DNA from: Clostridiales bacterium
Lineage (GTDB): Bacteria; Bacillota; Clostridia; TANB77; CAG-508
Length of the DNA: 64,000 nt
NCBI GenBank assembly: GCA_004554705.1
Contig: SFKS01000001.1
Span: 165,695 to 229,694, forward strand
Reading direction: 5' to 3'
The number at the start of each line of letters is the position of its first letter. The first letter of the stretch is position 1. Position numbers and translations under genes: made by a program. The notes under the pieces are model-generated. The model saw only the letters and a program-made list of their open reading frames with translations, searched no databases and was not told the DNA's origin. Shown here piece by piece: positions 17,767 to 28,348 of the stretch.

Positions 17767-18690
17767 TTAATAACCTTCTAATCCAGATAAATAATCCTTC
17801 CTTGCTTTTTGTGCAGCTTCTATTTGTGCTTGTATTCCTGCTTCTATATTTGACTCTGCTTCTCCGTATTGATTTCTTATTGTGTTAATCTGTCCTCTTA
17901 TTTCAGTCACTCCTTGTTTTGCATAAAGACTTGCTAAAGCAGCTCTTGCTTCTGCAACTATATTTTCATCCATATTCATTAGTGCAATAACCTCACTTGT
18001 TGGCATATATGTATATTTTGCTGCTGTTTGCGTTCCTGGTTCTACATATGTTGTCATATATAGCTCTGATGCTGTAATTATATATCTTTCTACTATTGCA
18101 CTATTTAAAATTAGAATTTCATCTTCTGTTAAATTTAATCCTATTGTTTGACCATACACATTGGCTATTTCTTTTTTTGATACAACAATCAAATCTTGAC
18201 CATTTGGCAATCTTAATCTTATATCTATGAAGCTTCCTACATCCAATGTTGTTGGCATTGTAATCATGTTATATTCTACATATCTTAATGAATTTGATAT
18301 TTCATTTTCTCCTTCATTTAACATACTTTTTGTTAATATCGTTCCTTCTTTTAAATCGACTTTACTAGTATAACCACTCATAAAACCTATATCCACTATT
18401 TTACCTGTTTGGTCTTGACGTTTCGCTAGTATAAAATCTGTTAAATTTGTTGTTACTGGTATTTCCACACTTTCAACCATGCTTGGTATAATTTCTTCAC
18501 CTGATGAAATATTTACACCTGCTTTTAGTCTATATACATATGCAATTGTTTCGCCTTTTTCTTTATCCATTTTTGGCTTTAATATTGTAACAAACACAAG
18601 TCCTCCTATTATTATTGTTATTATTAGCATAACTAGAATGCCCAAAAAAAATGAATTTCTTACTTTCCTTTGCATTGGATTTGATGGCAT
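17767..18690 (-). CDS. SAF-domain (CpaB/RcpC-like) pilus assembly protein
   Basis: 307 residues: N-terminal cytoplasmic basic stretch, a membrane helix (about 13-35), then a SAF domain (VYRLKAGVNISSGEEIIPSMVE and later LKEGTILTKSMLNEGE) that in CpaB-like proteins binds peptidoglycan or lines the outer passage. A VGSFIDIRLRLPNGQDLIVVSKK strand region and an Ala/Gln-rich helical C-terminus follow. First gene of the pilus operon, with an AGGGGGA site before the ATG and a promoter-like sequence about 40-65 bases upstream. Confidence 0.75.
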   Translation of the reverse strand: MPSNPMQRKVRNSFFLGILVMLIITIIIGGLVFVTILKPKMDKEKGETIAYVYRLKAGVNISSGEEIIPSMVESVEIPVTTNLTDFILAKRQDQTGKIVDIGFMSGYTSKVDLKEGTILTKSMLNEGENEISNSLRYVEYNMITMPTTLDVGSFIDIRLRLPNGQDLIVVSKKEIANVYGQTIGLNLTEDEILILNSAIVERYIITASELYMTTYVEPGTQTAAKYTYMPTSEVIALMNMDENIVAEARAALASLYAKQGVTEIRGQINTIRNQYGEAESNIEAGIQAQIEAAQKARKDYLSGLEGY

Positions 18691-18726
18691 AATTTATTCC
18701 CCCTAATTACTTTATTTATTACTATA

Positions 18727-18755
18727 ATTCTACAACAAAAAATGTTAAAATACAA
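18727..18755 (-). promoter_or_regulatory. Putative sigma-A promoter of the pilus operon
   Basis: On the minus strand TTGTAT (18755-18750) and TAGAAT (18732-18727) are 17 bases apart and about 36 bases upstream of the first pilus gene. The 270-base gap to the SASP gene otherwise holds only AT-rich sequence. Confidence 0.55.
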
Positions 18756-18960
18756 CATTTTTTAGTTTTTGTAATATATTTTTAATATTTTTGTAACAAT
18801 TGTGTAACATTTTTGTATTTAATTTTTTTATAATGTTTTTTATCCATTTTTTGAAAAAATTACTAGTTTATTTTTTCTTATTTTGCACATCATATTCTTG
18901 AAAAGCAATAAAAACGCTTTTAAATGTTTATATAAAAAATCCTAGGAGGTGAAACTAGAA

Positions 18961-19167
18961 ATGGCAAATTCAAATTCAAGTAGAACATTAGTACCAGAAG
19001 CTAAAGATTCTTTAAATCAATTTAAATATGAAGTAGCTTCAGAAGTTGGTGTTAATTTAAAAAATGGATATAATGGTGATATATCTGCAAAAGATGCTGG
19101 AAGAATCGGTGGTAATATGGTTAAGAAAATGATTCAAAAGGCTGAAAGTCAAATGTTAAGTAAATAG
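18961..19167 (+). CDS. Small acid-soluble spore protein, alpha/beta type
   Basis: Coats and protects DNA in the dormant spore and is degraded at germination by the GPR protease. The 68-residue protein shows both hallmark segments: FKYEVASEVGV containing the GPR cleavage region, and the DNA-binding DAGRIGGNMVKKMI. AGGAGGTG lies just upstream of the ATG at 18961. Monocistronic, followed by a terminator. In known species sigma-G drives this class; I see only a weak match to such a promoter. Confidence 0.97.
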   Translation: MANSNSSRTLVPEAKDSLNQFKYEVASEVGVNLKNGYNGDISAKDAGRIGGNMVKKMIQKAESQMLSK

Positions 19168-19189
19168 TTTTATTTACTTTTAGTAGTAT

Positions 19190-19218
19190 AAAGTCAGTTT
19201 CATTTTGGAACTGACTTT
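19190..19218 (+). terminator. Intrinsic terminator of the SASP gene
   Basis: 10-bp stem AAAGTCAGTT/AACTGACTTT with an A/T-rich tail. Confidence 0.8.
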
Positions 19219-19411
19219 TAATTTTTAAAATTTACTTATTAGAATTTATCCTCCCTCATTTTTCTACTCTTTGATAACAACAGTAGGATTTTGAAATATT
19301 TTAACTTTTTTAGTTTGTGTTTTTATTTATATATTTTTTCCATTTTCTGTTTACAAATTTTAAAAAAGGATATATTATATTGTATATTGATGTGGAAAGG
19401 ATGATTGTATA

Positions 19412-20815
19412 ATGGGTGAAACTGAAAAATTAAAAGATTTTTTGTTTGATACAAAAAAGTATGGTTGGGAAGGTCTTCCAGATAGTGTAAAAAATGACAT
19501 TATTAAGTTTAGTGATGAATATATTCATTTTCTAAATAGAAGTAAGACAGAAAGGGAAGCCACTAGTTTTATTACAGAAATTTTAGATAAAAATGGTTTT
19601 GTTAATATAAAAGATAAAATGATTTTAGTTCCTGGGGATAAAGTTTACTATGTAAATAGAGAGAAATCTGTATATGTTGCTATTATAGGAAATAAACCTG
19701 TTGAAGCCGGATTAAATATTATAGGTTCTCATATTGATTCTCCAAGGCTTGACTTAAAACCAAATCCTTTATATGAAGATACTGGATTTGCGTATTTTAA
19801 AACACATTATTATGGTGGTATTAAGAAATATCAGTGGACTACAATTCCACTTTCTATTCATGGTGTTATTGTTAAGGCAAATGGAGAAAAAGTTACTATT
19901 AATGTTGGTGAAGATGATAATGACCCAATATTTACAATTACTGACTTGCTTCCTCATCTAGCCCAAGAACAAATGGAGAAAAAATTAAAAGATAGTATTT
20001 CTGGAGAGGATTTGAATTTATTAATTGGAAGTATTCCAATTGGTGATGAGAAAACAACTGAGAGAATCAAATTAAATATATTAAAAATATTAAATGATAA
20101 ATATGGAATTACAGAAAGAGATTTTGTAAGTTCTGAGCTTGAACTTGTTCCAGCTTTTAAGGCAAGATCTTTGGGCTTTGATAGAAGTATGGTTGCAGGT
20201 TATGGTCAAGATGATAAAGTATGTGCTTATACCTCTTTAAGAGCTTTACTTGATACCGTTACACCTGCAAAAACTGCAGTATGCATATTTGCTGACAAAG
20301 AAGAAATTGGAAGTATGGGTAATACCGGTATGGAATCTCATGTGTTTGATACATTTATTTCTGAATTGTTAAATAAAACAAATACCAATAGACCTAATTT
20401 ATTAGATAAAGTATTTTGCAATTCAAAAATGTTGTCAGCTGATGTTGATGCAGGATTAGATCCAATCTATGCATCAGTTTCTGAAAAAAATAATTCTGCA
20501 TATTTAGGTAAAGGTGTTGGGCTTAATAAATATACCGGTATCCGTGGAAAGTCTGGTGCCTCTGATGCAAATGCAGAATTTGTTGCACAAATAAGAAATA
20601 TTTTTGAATCTAACAATATTTCTTATCAAGTAAGTGAGCTTGGCAAAGTGGATACAGGCGGAGGTGGAACAATTGCCTATATCTTGGCTAATAAAGGTGT
20701 TGATGTTATAGATTGTGGCGTTCCTGTTTTATCAATGCATTCTCCTTACGAAGTGACAAGTAAATTTGATGTTTATGAATCTTATAAGGCTTATAGAGTC
20801 TTTTGGAAATTTTAA
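19412..20815 (+). CDS. M18-family zinc aminopeptidase
   Basis: Cytoplasmic metallo-aminopeptidase that removes N-terminal residues from peptides. 467 residues, the length of the aminopeptidase-1-like branch of M18. Metal and catalytic motifs are visible: GSHIDSPRLDLKP (first zinc His and Asp), the bridging-Asp region GYGQDDKVCAY, ADKEEIGSMG with the catalytic Glu pair, and a C-terminal SMHSPYEV with the last His. AAAGGATGA upstream sets the ATG. Flanked by terminators, so expressed alone. Confidence 0.94.
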   Translation: MGETEKLKDFLFDTKKYGWEGLPDSVKNDIIKFSDEYIHFLNRSKTEREATSFITEILDKNGFVNIKDKMILVPGDKVYYVNREKSVYVAIIGNKPVEAGLNIIGSHIDSPRLDLKPNPLYEDTGFAYFKTHYYGGIKKYQWTTIPLSIHGVIVKANGEKVTINVGEDDNDPIFTITDLLPHLAQEQMEKKLKDSISGEDLNLLIGSIPIGDEKTTERIKLNILKILNDKYGITERDFVSSELELVPAFKARSLGFDRSMVAGYGQDDKVCAYTSLRALLDTVTPAKTAVCIFADKEEIGSMGNTGMESHVFDTFISELLNKTNTNRPNLLDKVFCNSKMLSADVDAGLDPIYASVSEKNNSAYLGKGVGLNKYTGIRGKSGASDANAEFVAQIRNIFESNNISYQVSELGKVDTGGGGTIAYILANKGVDVIDCGVPVLSMHSPYEVTSKFDVYESYKAYRVFWKF

Positions 20816-20819
20816 AAAC

Positions 20820-20850
20820 AAAGCTAGTAGTTTATTAACTACTAGCTTTT
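20820..20850 (+). terminator. Terminator of the M18 aminopeptidase gene
   Basis: Long perfect stem AAAGCTAGTAGTT/AACTACTAGCTTT with a 4-base loop, followed by T. Confidence 0.85.
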
Positions 20851-20895
20851 ACTAGTATAACGTTTATTTTCATGCCTTTTCCTCTCTAAACAAAA

Positions 20896-20914
20896 GGGCG
20901 ACCATTGGTCGCCC
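20896..20914 (-). terminator. GC-rich hairpin downstream of rpoC
   Basis: Perfect inverted repeat GGGCGACC/GGTCGCCC, identical in core to 302-320. On the minus strand it lies 9 bases after the rpoC stop and is followed by TTTTGTTT, so here it can act as the rpoC terminator. Confidence 0.7.
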
Positions 20915-20922
20915 CTTACTTT

Positions 20923-21774
20923 TTATGATTGTTCTGATTCTGTTTCTTTATTTTCTGTAGTAATATTTTTGTTTCTATAAATAGCTAGACCTGTTCCTGC
21001 TGGTATTAGTTTTCCTATAATTACATTTTCTTTTAATCCTATTAATGAATCTGTTTTTCCTTTTATTGCTGCTTCTGTTAATACTCTTGTTGTTTCTTGG
21101 AATGATGCTGCTGATAGGAAACTTTCTGTTGCTAGAGATGCTTTTGTTATTCCAAGTAGTGTTCTTTGTCCTTTTGCTGGTAATTTTCCTTGTTTTTCTA
21201 ACTCTGCATTTTCCTTATTAAATTCATTTATATCAACTAATGAACCTACAAACATCTTGCTGTCTCCACTATCTTCTATTTTTACTTTTTTAAGCATTTG
21301 TCTTGATATGATTTCAATGTGTTTGTCATTAATGTCAACACCTTGGTTTCTATATACCTTTTGTACCTCTGATGTTAAATATTCAAATACTCCTTGTGGT
21401 CCTTTGATGTCTAATATTTCATTTGGATTTATTGAACCTTCTGTTATTGGGTCTCCTGCTTCTATTTTGTCTCCTTGTTTTACTTTTAATTTTGAGCCAA
21501 AACTTATTGTATATGTTTTGCTATCATCCTTACTTGTTACAGTTACTTCTTTTCTTTTTTTAGAATCTTCTATTTTTACCGTTCCAGCAATTTCTGATAT
21601 TACAGCTAATCCCTTTGGTTTTCTTGCTTCAAACAGTTCTTCAACCCTTGGAAGACATGGAATGTTCTCATTGTAAGCTGTGTACCTGGCTCGCCTATTG
21701 ATTGTGCAGCAATTATACCTACTGCTTCTCCTATATTTACTTTTTTCCTTGTTGCTAAGCCCATTCCATAGCAT
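20923..21774 (-). pseudogene. rpoC: RNA polymerase beta' subunit, C-terminal segment (third frame of broken rpoC)
   Basis: Real coding begins near 21656 (LPRVEELFEARKPKG) and runs to the stop, giving the beta' trigger-loop-proximal and C-terminal region (ISEIAGTV, DILDIKGPQGVFEYLTSEVQKVYRNQGV, TRVLTEAAIKGKTDSLIGLKENVIIGKLIPAGTG). It is joined to the preceding segment by an out-of-frame deletion: the highly conserved block of about 12 residues (TGGVAG...DITQG) between RTFH and LPR is missing, which corresponds to about 34 bases. The rest is full and well conserved. Confidence 0.9.
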
Positions 21775-22049
21775 TTAGAACATACACCATGTTTTGTATG
21801 ACATCCTAAAACTGAACGTACTTTTACTTTTGTTATTCCAGTTGCGACTATTTTTTCTGCTAAAGCTGCTGATATTAAAGTATCTTTATCTGCTAATACT
21901 TCTCCTGTTGTAGGATCTTTTATTGTTTCATAAGGGAATCTACCTGTTAATCTTTCTTGTAGTTTTTCAATTACTTGATTTCCATCTTTTATGTCCTCTA
22001 TCTCAATGTATTCGTCTGTTCCACAATCTTCTTCTCTTCTGTTCCACAA
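21606..22049 (-). pseudogene. rpoC: RNA polymerase beta' subunit, middle segment (second frame of broken rpoC)
   Basis: Contains EEDCGTDEYIEI, the zinc-binding VLGCHTKHGVCSKCYGMG and GEAVGIIAAQSIGEPGTQLTMRTFH, which are core beta' motifs. The true segment runs from about 22037 to about 21657. It is cut off from the N-terminal frame by a perfect 23-bp tandem duplication (22015-22060) and from the C-terminal frame by a deletion of about 34 bp. Confidence 0.9.
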
Positions 22050-24448
22050 TCTTCTTCTCTTACTATAATATCTTGTGATACGTCTACTAATCTTCTTGTT
22101 AAATATCCTGAATCGGCTGTTCTTAAAGCTGTATCTGCTAAACCTTTTCTAGCACCGTGTGAAGAAATGAAGTATTCTAGTGGATCTAGTCCTTCTCTAA
22201 AGCATGCCTTGATTGGAATTTCTACGGCTTTACCTGATGTATTTGCCATAAGTCCACGCATACCTGCAATTTGACGTAACTGATTCATGTTACCTCTGGC
22301 TCCTGATTGTGCCATCATATATATTGGGTTTAACTCACTAAAGTTATCCTTCATAGCTTCTGTAACATCATTTGTTGCTTTTTCCCAAATATTAATTACA
22401 GATTCATATCTTTCGTCATTCGTAATTAAACCACGTTTATATTGTTTTGCAATGTTTTCAACATCTTCTTCTGCTTTTGCTAAAATTTCTTTTTTAGCTT
22501 CTGGCACTGCAACATCTGCAACAGACACTGTTATAGCACCTTTGGTTGAATATTTATATCCTGTAGCTTTAATATAATCAAGTAATTCTGCTGATACGTT
22601 TAAACCATGTTTATCTATGCATTTCGCAATAATTGTACCTAAGTTTTTCTTCATAACTGGGAAGTCAATTTCAAGGTCGAAGCCATGTTCTGGGTCTGTT
22701 CTATCTACAAAACCTAAATCTTGTGGAATACCTTGATTATATATCAATCTTCCTACTGTTGTTTCTATTGTTTTTGTTATGTTTTCTCCATTTATTTCTT
22801 TTGTTCTTCTTACTTTAATTTTTGCATGTAGACCTAAGTCTCCATTTTGGTATGCCATCATAGCTTCATCTTCATCTTTGCAGTACATACCTTCACCTTT
22901 TTCACCAGATACCTCCATTGTTAGGTAGTAACTTCCTAAAATCATATCTTGTGTTGGAACTGTTACTGGTTTACCATCTTGTGGTTTAAGTAAGTTGTTT
23001 ACTGATAGCATTAAGTATCTTGCTTCTGCTTGTGCTTCTGGTGATAATGGAACGTGAACTGCCATCTGGTCACCATCAAAGTCAGCATTGAAAGCTGTAC
23101 ATACTAATGGGTGAAGTTTTAATGCTCTTCCTTCTACTAATACTGGTTCAAATGCTTGAATACCTAATCTGTGTAGTGTTGGAGCACGGTTTAACATTAC
23201 CGGGTGGTCTTTTATAACTTCTTCTAATATTCCCCATACTTCTGGATTTAATTTTTCTACCATTCTTTTTGCACTTTTAATATTGTGTGCTAATCCTCTT
23301 GCAACTAATTCTTTCATTACAAATGGTTTGAATAGCTCTATTGCCATTTCTTTTGGTAAACCACATTGATAAATTTTAAGTTCTGGTCCTACTACAATAA
23401 CTGAACGTCCTGAATAGTCAACACGTTTTCCTAGCAAGTTTTGACGAAAACGTCCTTGCTTTCCTTTTAGCATATCTGATAAAGATTTCAAAGGTCTGTT
23501 TCCTGCACCTGTTACTGGTCTTCCTCTTCTTCCATTATCTATTAAAGCATCTACTGCTTCTTGTAGCATTCTTTTTTCATTTCTAACGATTATTTCTGGT
23601 GCTCCTAGTTCTAGTAATCTTTTTAATCTGTTGTTTCTATTTAGTACTCTTCTATATAAGTCATTTAAGTCAGAGGTTGCAAATCTTCCTCCATCTAATT
23701 GTACCATAGGTCTTATATCTGGTGGAATTACTGGTATTACATTTAGTATCATCCATTCTGGTTTGTTTCCTGATAGTAAAAAGCTTTCTATTGTATCTAA
23801 TCTTTTTATTAATTTTGCTTTCTTTTGTTCGGTAGTTTTTTCTATTTCCTTTTTCAATTTATTTGCTAATTTTTCTAAATCCACTTTTTGTAATAAAGTT
23901 CTTATTGCTTCTGCTCCCATTCCTGCTTTAAATGAACCTTTTCCGTATTTTTCTTCTGCTTCATGGTATTCTTTTTCATTTAGTATTTGTCCCTCAGTTA
24001 ATCCTGATGTTCCTTTGTCTGTAACAACATATGCAGCAAAGTATATAACTTTTTCTATACTTCTAGGAGAAATGTCTAATACTAATGCTACTCTACTTGG
24101 TATTCCTTTGAAATACCAAATATGTGCTACTGGAGCTGCAAGTTCAATGTGTCCCATTCTTTCACGTCTTACTTTTGCCTTTGTTACTTCAACACCACAT
24201 CTATCACAAACTATTCCTTTATATCTTACTCTTTTATATTTTCCACAATGACATTCCCAATCTTTTGTAGGTCCAAATATTTTTTCACAGAATAGTCCAT
24301 CTTTCTCTGGTTTTAATGTTCTATAATTTATTGTTTCTGGTTTTTTTACTTCTCCTCTTGACCATTCTCTTATTTTATCATCTGATGCTAAGCCAATGTG
24401 TATTTTGTCAAATATTTCTAGTTCATCTTGTTTTTTGTTTTCTTCCAT
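21998..24448 (-). pseudogene. rpoC: RNA polymerase beta' subunit, N-terminal segment (first frame of broken rpoC)
   Basis: The first 800 or so residues of beta' are intact: the N-terminal zinc finger (CHCGKYKRVRYKGIVCDRCGVE), the bridge to the active site, and the catalytic NADFDGDQMAVHVPLS with three Asp that hold Mg. After SQDIIVREEDCGTE the frame enters the second copy of a 23-bp repeat and stops 12 residues later. AGGAGG-like site before the ATG at 24448. Lies downstream of rpoB as usual. Confidence 0.95.
22015..22060. repeat. Perfect 23-bp tandem duplication inside rpoC
   Basis: Bases 22015-22037 and 22038-22060 are identical. One copy encodes part of REEDCGT; the second copy shifts the frame. 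Confidence 0.9.
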
Positions 24449-24479
24449 GAGAAGCCTCCTTTTTATTTGGTTTTTGAAG

Positions 24480-24533
24480 AAACGATGTTTGAAATCGTTC
24501 TATTTTTGTATGGCGGGCGAGCAATACTCGCCC
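24480..24533. repeat. Two hairpins in the rpoB-rpoC gap
   Basis: AACGAT/ATCGTT (24481-24499) and GGGCGAG/CTCGCCC (24515-24533). The second is set in GTATGG...CCCCTACAT, matching the frame of the repeat at 286-329. The gap between rpoB and rpoC is about 170 bases, long for this operon, so the insertion of a REP-like unit is plausible. Confidence 0.55.
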
Positions 24534-24619
24534 CTACATTAGTTATTTATAAAATATACACTGCTCGAACAATTCCTTCTTGAAATTTTATAAATTCATA
24601 ATGTAAATATTAAATTAAA

Positions 24620-27600
24620 TTACTCTTCAAAAGAATCGTCATCATTTTCAAGATTATCTTCAGCTAATTCGTTGTCAAAGTCTTCTTCAAAGTCTTCTTC
24701 AAAGTTTTCTTCTTCATCTAATAAACTATCAAGTTCATCTTCTTCTAATAAGCTGTCTTCAGCTAAAGTTTTGTCTAATCCTTCATCTACTACTAGTTCT
24801 TCATCTGCTATTAGTGGTTTGTTGTCGTCTAAATTAAAGTCTATTCCATCTTCTATATTCTCTGTAAGTTCAAGTTCTTTATCGTCTTTAGAATATAAAC
24901 GTATATCTAGTCCTAAACTTTGTAGTTCTTTAATTAGTACTTTAAATCCTTCTGGAACTCCTGGTTCTGGAATATTTTCACCTTTTACTATTGCTTCATA
25001 GGTTTTTACTCTTCCTACAACATCATCTGATTTGATTGTTAACATTTCTTGAAGTGTGTATGCTGCACCATATGCTTCTAGTGCCCAAACCTCCATTTCA
25101 CCAAATCTCTGACCACCAAATTGTGCTTTACCACCTAAAGGTTGTTGTGTTATAACTGAGTAAGGTCCTGTTGAACGTGCATGTATTTTATCATCAACTA
25201 AATGGTGAAGTTTTAACATATACATTACTCCAACTGTGATTGGTTTATCAAAAGGATCTCCTGTTCTTCCATCATACAAAATTGTTTTTCCATCTGGTGT
25301 TAATCCAGATTCTATTAACAATTGCTCTATGTCTTTTTCTGTTGCACCATCAAATACTGGAGTTGCAACCTTCATCCCAAGTAGTCTTGCTGCCGCTCCT
25401 AAATGTACCTCTAAAACCTGACCTAGGTTCATACGTGAAGGTACACCTAATGGATTTAAAACTACATCTACTGGTGTTCCATCTGGCATAAATGGCATAT
25501 CTTCTACTGGTAATATTCTTGAAACAACACCTTTATTTCCATGACGTCCAGCCATTTTATCTCCAACTGATATTTTTCTCTTTTGAGCTATATATACTCT
25601 TATTACTTGGTTTACTCCAGCTCCTAGCTCATCTGAGTTTTCTCTTGTGAAGATTTTTATATCAACTATTGTTCCAGCTTCTCCATGAGGTACTCGAAGT
25701 GAAGTATCTCTTACTTCTCTAGCTTTTTCTCCAAAGATTGCTCTTAAAAGTTTTTCTTCAGATGTAAGTTCTGTTTCTCCTTTTGGAGTAACTTTACCTA
25801 CTAATATGTCTCCTGGTCTTACTTCTGCACCAATTCTTACTATTCCTCTTTCATCTAAGTCTTTTAAGCTGTCTTCTCCAACATTTGGAATGTCTCTTGT
25901 TATTTCTTCTGGTCCAAGTTTTGTATCACGACATTCGCAGTCATATTCTTCAATGTGAATTGATGTGTAAACATCTTCTTTTACTAATCTTTCACTTAGT
26001 AATACTGCATCCTCATAGTTATATCCTTCCCATGTTGTGAATGCAATAAGAACATTTTTACCAAGTGCCATTTCTCCATTTTGTGTTGAAGGTCCATCTG
26101 CAATTACATCATTTACATTTACAATTTCGCCTTTTCTTACTATTGGTTTTTGATTGATACATGTTCCACCATTTGTTCTTTTGAATTTGCGTAGTTTATA
26201 TGTATCTATTCCTGTTTTTGTTTTTATAATTATTTCGTCACCAGTTACTTTTTGTACTGTACCACCATTTTTAGCAACAACTGTTGTTCCAGAGTCTTTA
26301 GCTGCTCTATATTCAATACCTGTTCCTACTATTGGTGAGTCTGTAATCATTAGAGGAACTGCTTGACGTTGCATGTTTGCACCCATTAATGCACGGTTTG
26401 CATCATCATGCTCTAAGAATGGTATCATAGCTGCACCAACTGAAACTAGTTGTTTTGGAGATACATCTACAAATTCAACTTTATCTGCTTCAACTTCTAT
26501 AATTTCATCTAAATATCTTACTTTTATTTTCTTATTTTTGAATTTTCCATTTTTATCCATTGGTTCTGTTGCTTGTGCTATTACATAGTTGTCCTCTTCA
26601 TCTGCTGTCATGTAGATTACTTCGTCTGTAACTTTATGTGTTTTTGGATCTACTTTTCTATATGGTGTTTCCACAAATCCATATTCATTTATTATTGCAA
26701 ATGTTGAAAGTGCTGATATAAGCCCTATGTTTGGTCCTTCAGGAGATTCTATTGGGCATAGTCTTCCATAGTGAGTATAGTGAACATCACGTACTTCAAA
26801 TCCTGCTCTTTCTCTTGATAATCCTCCAGGTCCTAATGCTGATATTCTTCTTTTATGTGTTAATTCTGATAATGGATTTGTCTGATCCATAAATTGTGAT
26901 AATTGTGAGCTTCCGAAGAATTCTCTAATTGCTGAAGTTATTGGTTTTGTATTTATTAAAGTTTGTGGTGTTACTACATCTAAGTCTTGAATTGTCATTC
27001 TTTCTCTTACAACTCTTTCTAATCTTGTTAAACCAATTCTAAATTGGTTTTGTAGTAATTCACCTACACATCTTATACGTCTATTTCCTAAATGGTCTAT
27101 GTCATCAATGTTTCCAAGTCCATATTGTAAGTTTAACAAGTAGTTAATTGAAGCAATCATATCTTCTGTTACAATATTTTTTGGAACTAGCTCTTCTTTT
27201 CTTTCATTTATAACTTTTACTAAGTCTTTTTTATCTGTTGTTTCTAGTATGTTTTTTAGAACAGCATAATTTACTTTTTCTTTTATTTTTATTTCATCAT
27301 TTTTTATAAATGCTTTTAAGTCAACTGTTCCATTTCCTATAACTCTTATTTTTGCATCGTTTATTTTTAAATCAACAATGTTTATTCCTGCATTTTGAAT
27401 TTCCTCTGCTTTTTCTTTTGAAATAACAGAATCTTTTTCAACTATTACTTCTCCTGTTTCAGAGTTTACTATTGTATCAAATGCAACTTTATTTGTTATT
27501 CTTGAGCTTAAATCTAACTTCTTATTATATTTGTATCTTCCTACTTTTGATAAGTCATATCTTCTTGGATCGAAGAATAAGTTATTAAATAAATTTCTAG

Positions 27601-28348
27601 CAGCTTCAACTGTTGGAAGTTCTCCTGGTCTCAATTTTTTATAAATTTCAATAAGAGCATCTTCATTTGTTTTAGTTGTATCTTTTGCAATTGTTGCTAG
27701 AATTTTATCTTCATCTCCAAATAGAGCTGTTATTTGCTCATCTGTAACTAATCCTATTGCCCTTAAAAGTGTTGTGACTGGTAATTTTCTTGTTCTATCG
27801 ATTCTTACATAAAATACATCATTTCCATCTGTTTCATATTCAAGCCATGCACCTCTAATTGGCATAACTGTCGCTTTGTATAATTTCTTACCTGTTTTAT
27901 CATAGTCTGATTCATAATAGCATCCTGGTGATCTTACTAATTGACTTACTACAACTCTTTCTGCTCCATTAATTACAAATGTTCCGCTATCTGTCATTAA
28001 AGGAAAATCTCCCAAATAAATTTCTTGTTCTTTGATCTCCCCTGTTTCACGGTTTATTAACCTTACTTTGACATGCAATCTAGTTGAATATGTAGCGTCT
28101 CTTTCCTTTGCTTCTTCTAATGAATATTTAGTCTCCTTTTCCATATAATAGTCGAAAAACTCTAGTACTAAATTTCCAGTATAATCTTCAATTGGGGAAA
28201 TATCCTTTAATACTTCTCCTAATCCTTCGTTTACAAACCAATCATAAGAGTCTTTTTGAACTTGAATAAGATTTGGCAAGTCTATAAAGTCTCCTATTTT
28301 TGCAAATGTTTTTCTTGTTGTTTTTTCATAGTTAATGTCTGTTAGCAA
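24620..28348 (-). CDS. rpoB: RNA polymerase beta subunit
   Basis: Catalytic core subunit with beta'. Full length, 1242 residues, with the rifampicin-pocket region SSQLSQFMDQTNPLSELTHKRRISALGPGGLSRERAGF written here only by its parts (QLSQFMDQTNPLSELTHKRR), the KMAGRHGNKGVVS motif and the C-terminal GGKAQFGGQRFGEMEVWALEAYGA region in order. The last 65 residues form an unusually long acidic tail (Asp/Glu/Leu repeats). The gene is preceded by a 509-base gap and queA instead of rplL, so it is detached from the usual rplKAJL cluster. Confidence 0.97.
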   Translation of the reverse strand: MLTDINYEKTTRKTFAKIGDFIDLPNLIQVQKDSYDWFVNEGLGEVLKDISPIEDYTGNLVLEFFDYYMEKETKYSLEEAKERDATYSTRLHVKVRLINRETGEIKEQEIYLGDFPLMTDSGTFVINGAERVVVSQLVRSPGCYYESDYDKTGKKLYKATVMPIRGAWLEYETDGNDVFYVRIDRTRKLPVTTLLRAIGLVTDEQITALFGDEDKILATIAKDTTKTNEDALIEIYKKLRPGELPTVEAARNLFNNLFFDPRRYDLSKVGRYKYNKKLDLSSRITNKVAFDTIVNSETGEVIVEKDSVISKEKAEEIQNAGINIVDLKINDAKIRVIGNGTVDLKAFIKNDEIKIKEKVNYAVLKNILETTDKKDLVKVINERKEELVPKNIVTEDMIASINYLLNLQYGLGNIDDIDHLGNRRIRCVGELLQNQFRIGLTRLERVVRERMTIQDLDVVTPQTLINTKPITSAIREFFGSSQLSQFMDQTNPLSELTHKRRISALGPGGLSRERAGFEVRDVHYTHYGRLCPIESPEGPNIGLISALSTFAIINEYGFVETPYRKVDPKTHKVTDEVIYMTADEEDNYVIAQATEPMDKNGKFKNKKIKVRYLDEIIEVEADKVEFVDVSPKQLVSVGAAMIPFLEHDDANRALMGANMQRQAVPLMITDSPIVGTGIEYRAAKDSGTTVVAKNGGTVQKVTGDEIIIKTKTGIDTYKLRKFKRTNGGTCINQKPIVRKGEIVNVNDVIADGPSTQNGEMALGKNVLIAFTTWEGYNYEDAVLLSERLVKEDVYTSIHIEEYDCECRDTKLGPEEITRDIPNVGEDSLKDLDERGIVRIGAEVRPGDILVGKVTPKGETELTSEEKLLRAIFGEKAREVRDTSLRVPHGEAGTIVDIKIFTRENSDELGAGVNQVIRVYIAQKRKISVGDKMAGRHGNKGVVSRILPVEDMPFMPDGTPVDVVLNPLGVPSRMNLGQVLEVHLGAAARLLGMKVATPVFDGATEKDIEQLLIESGLTPDGKTILYDGRTGDPFDKPITVGVMYMLKLHHLVDDKIHARSTGPYSVITQQPLGGKAQFGGQRFGEMEVWALEAYGAAYTLQEMLTIKSDDVVGRVKTYEAIVKGENIPEPGVPEGFKVLIKELQSLGLDIRLYSKDDKELELTENIEDGIDFNLDDNKPLIADEELVVDEGLDKTLAEDSLLEEDELDSLLDEEENFEEDFEEDFDNELAEDNLENDDDSFEE

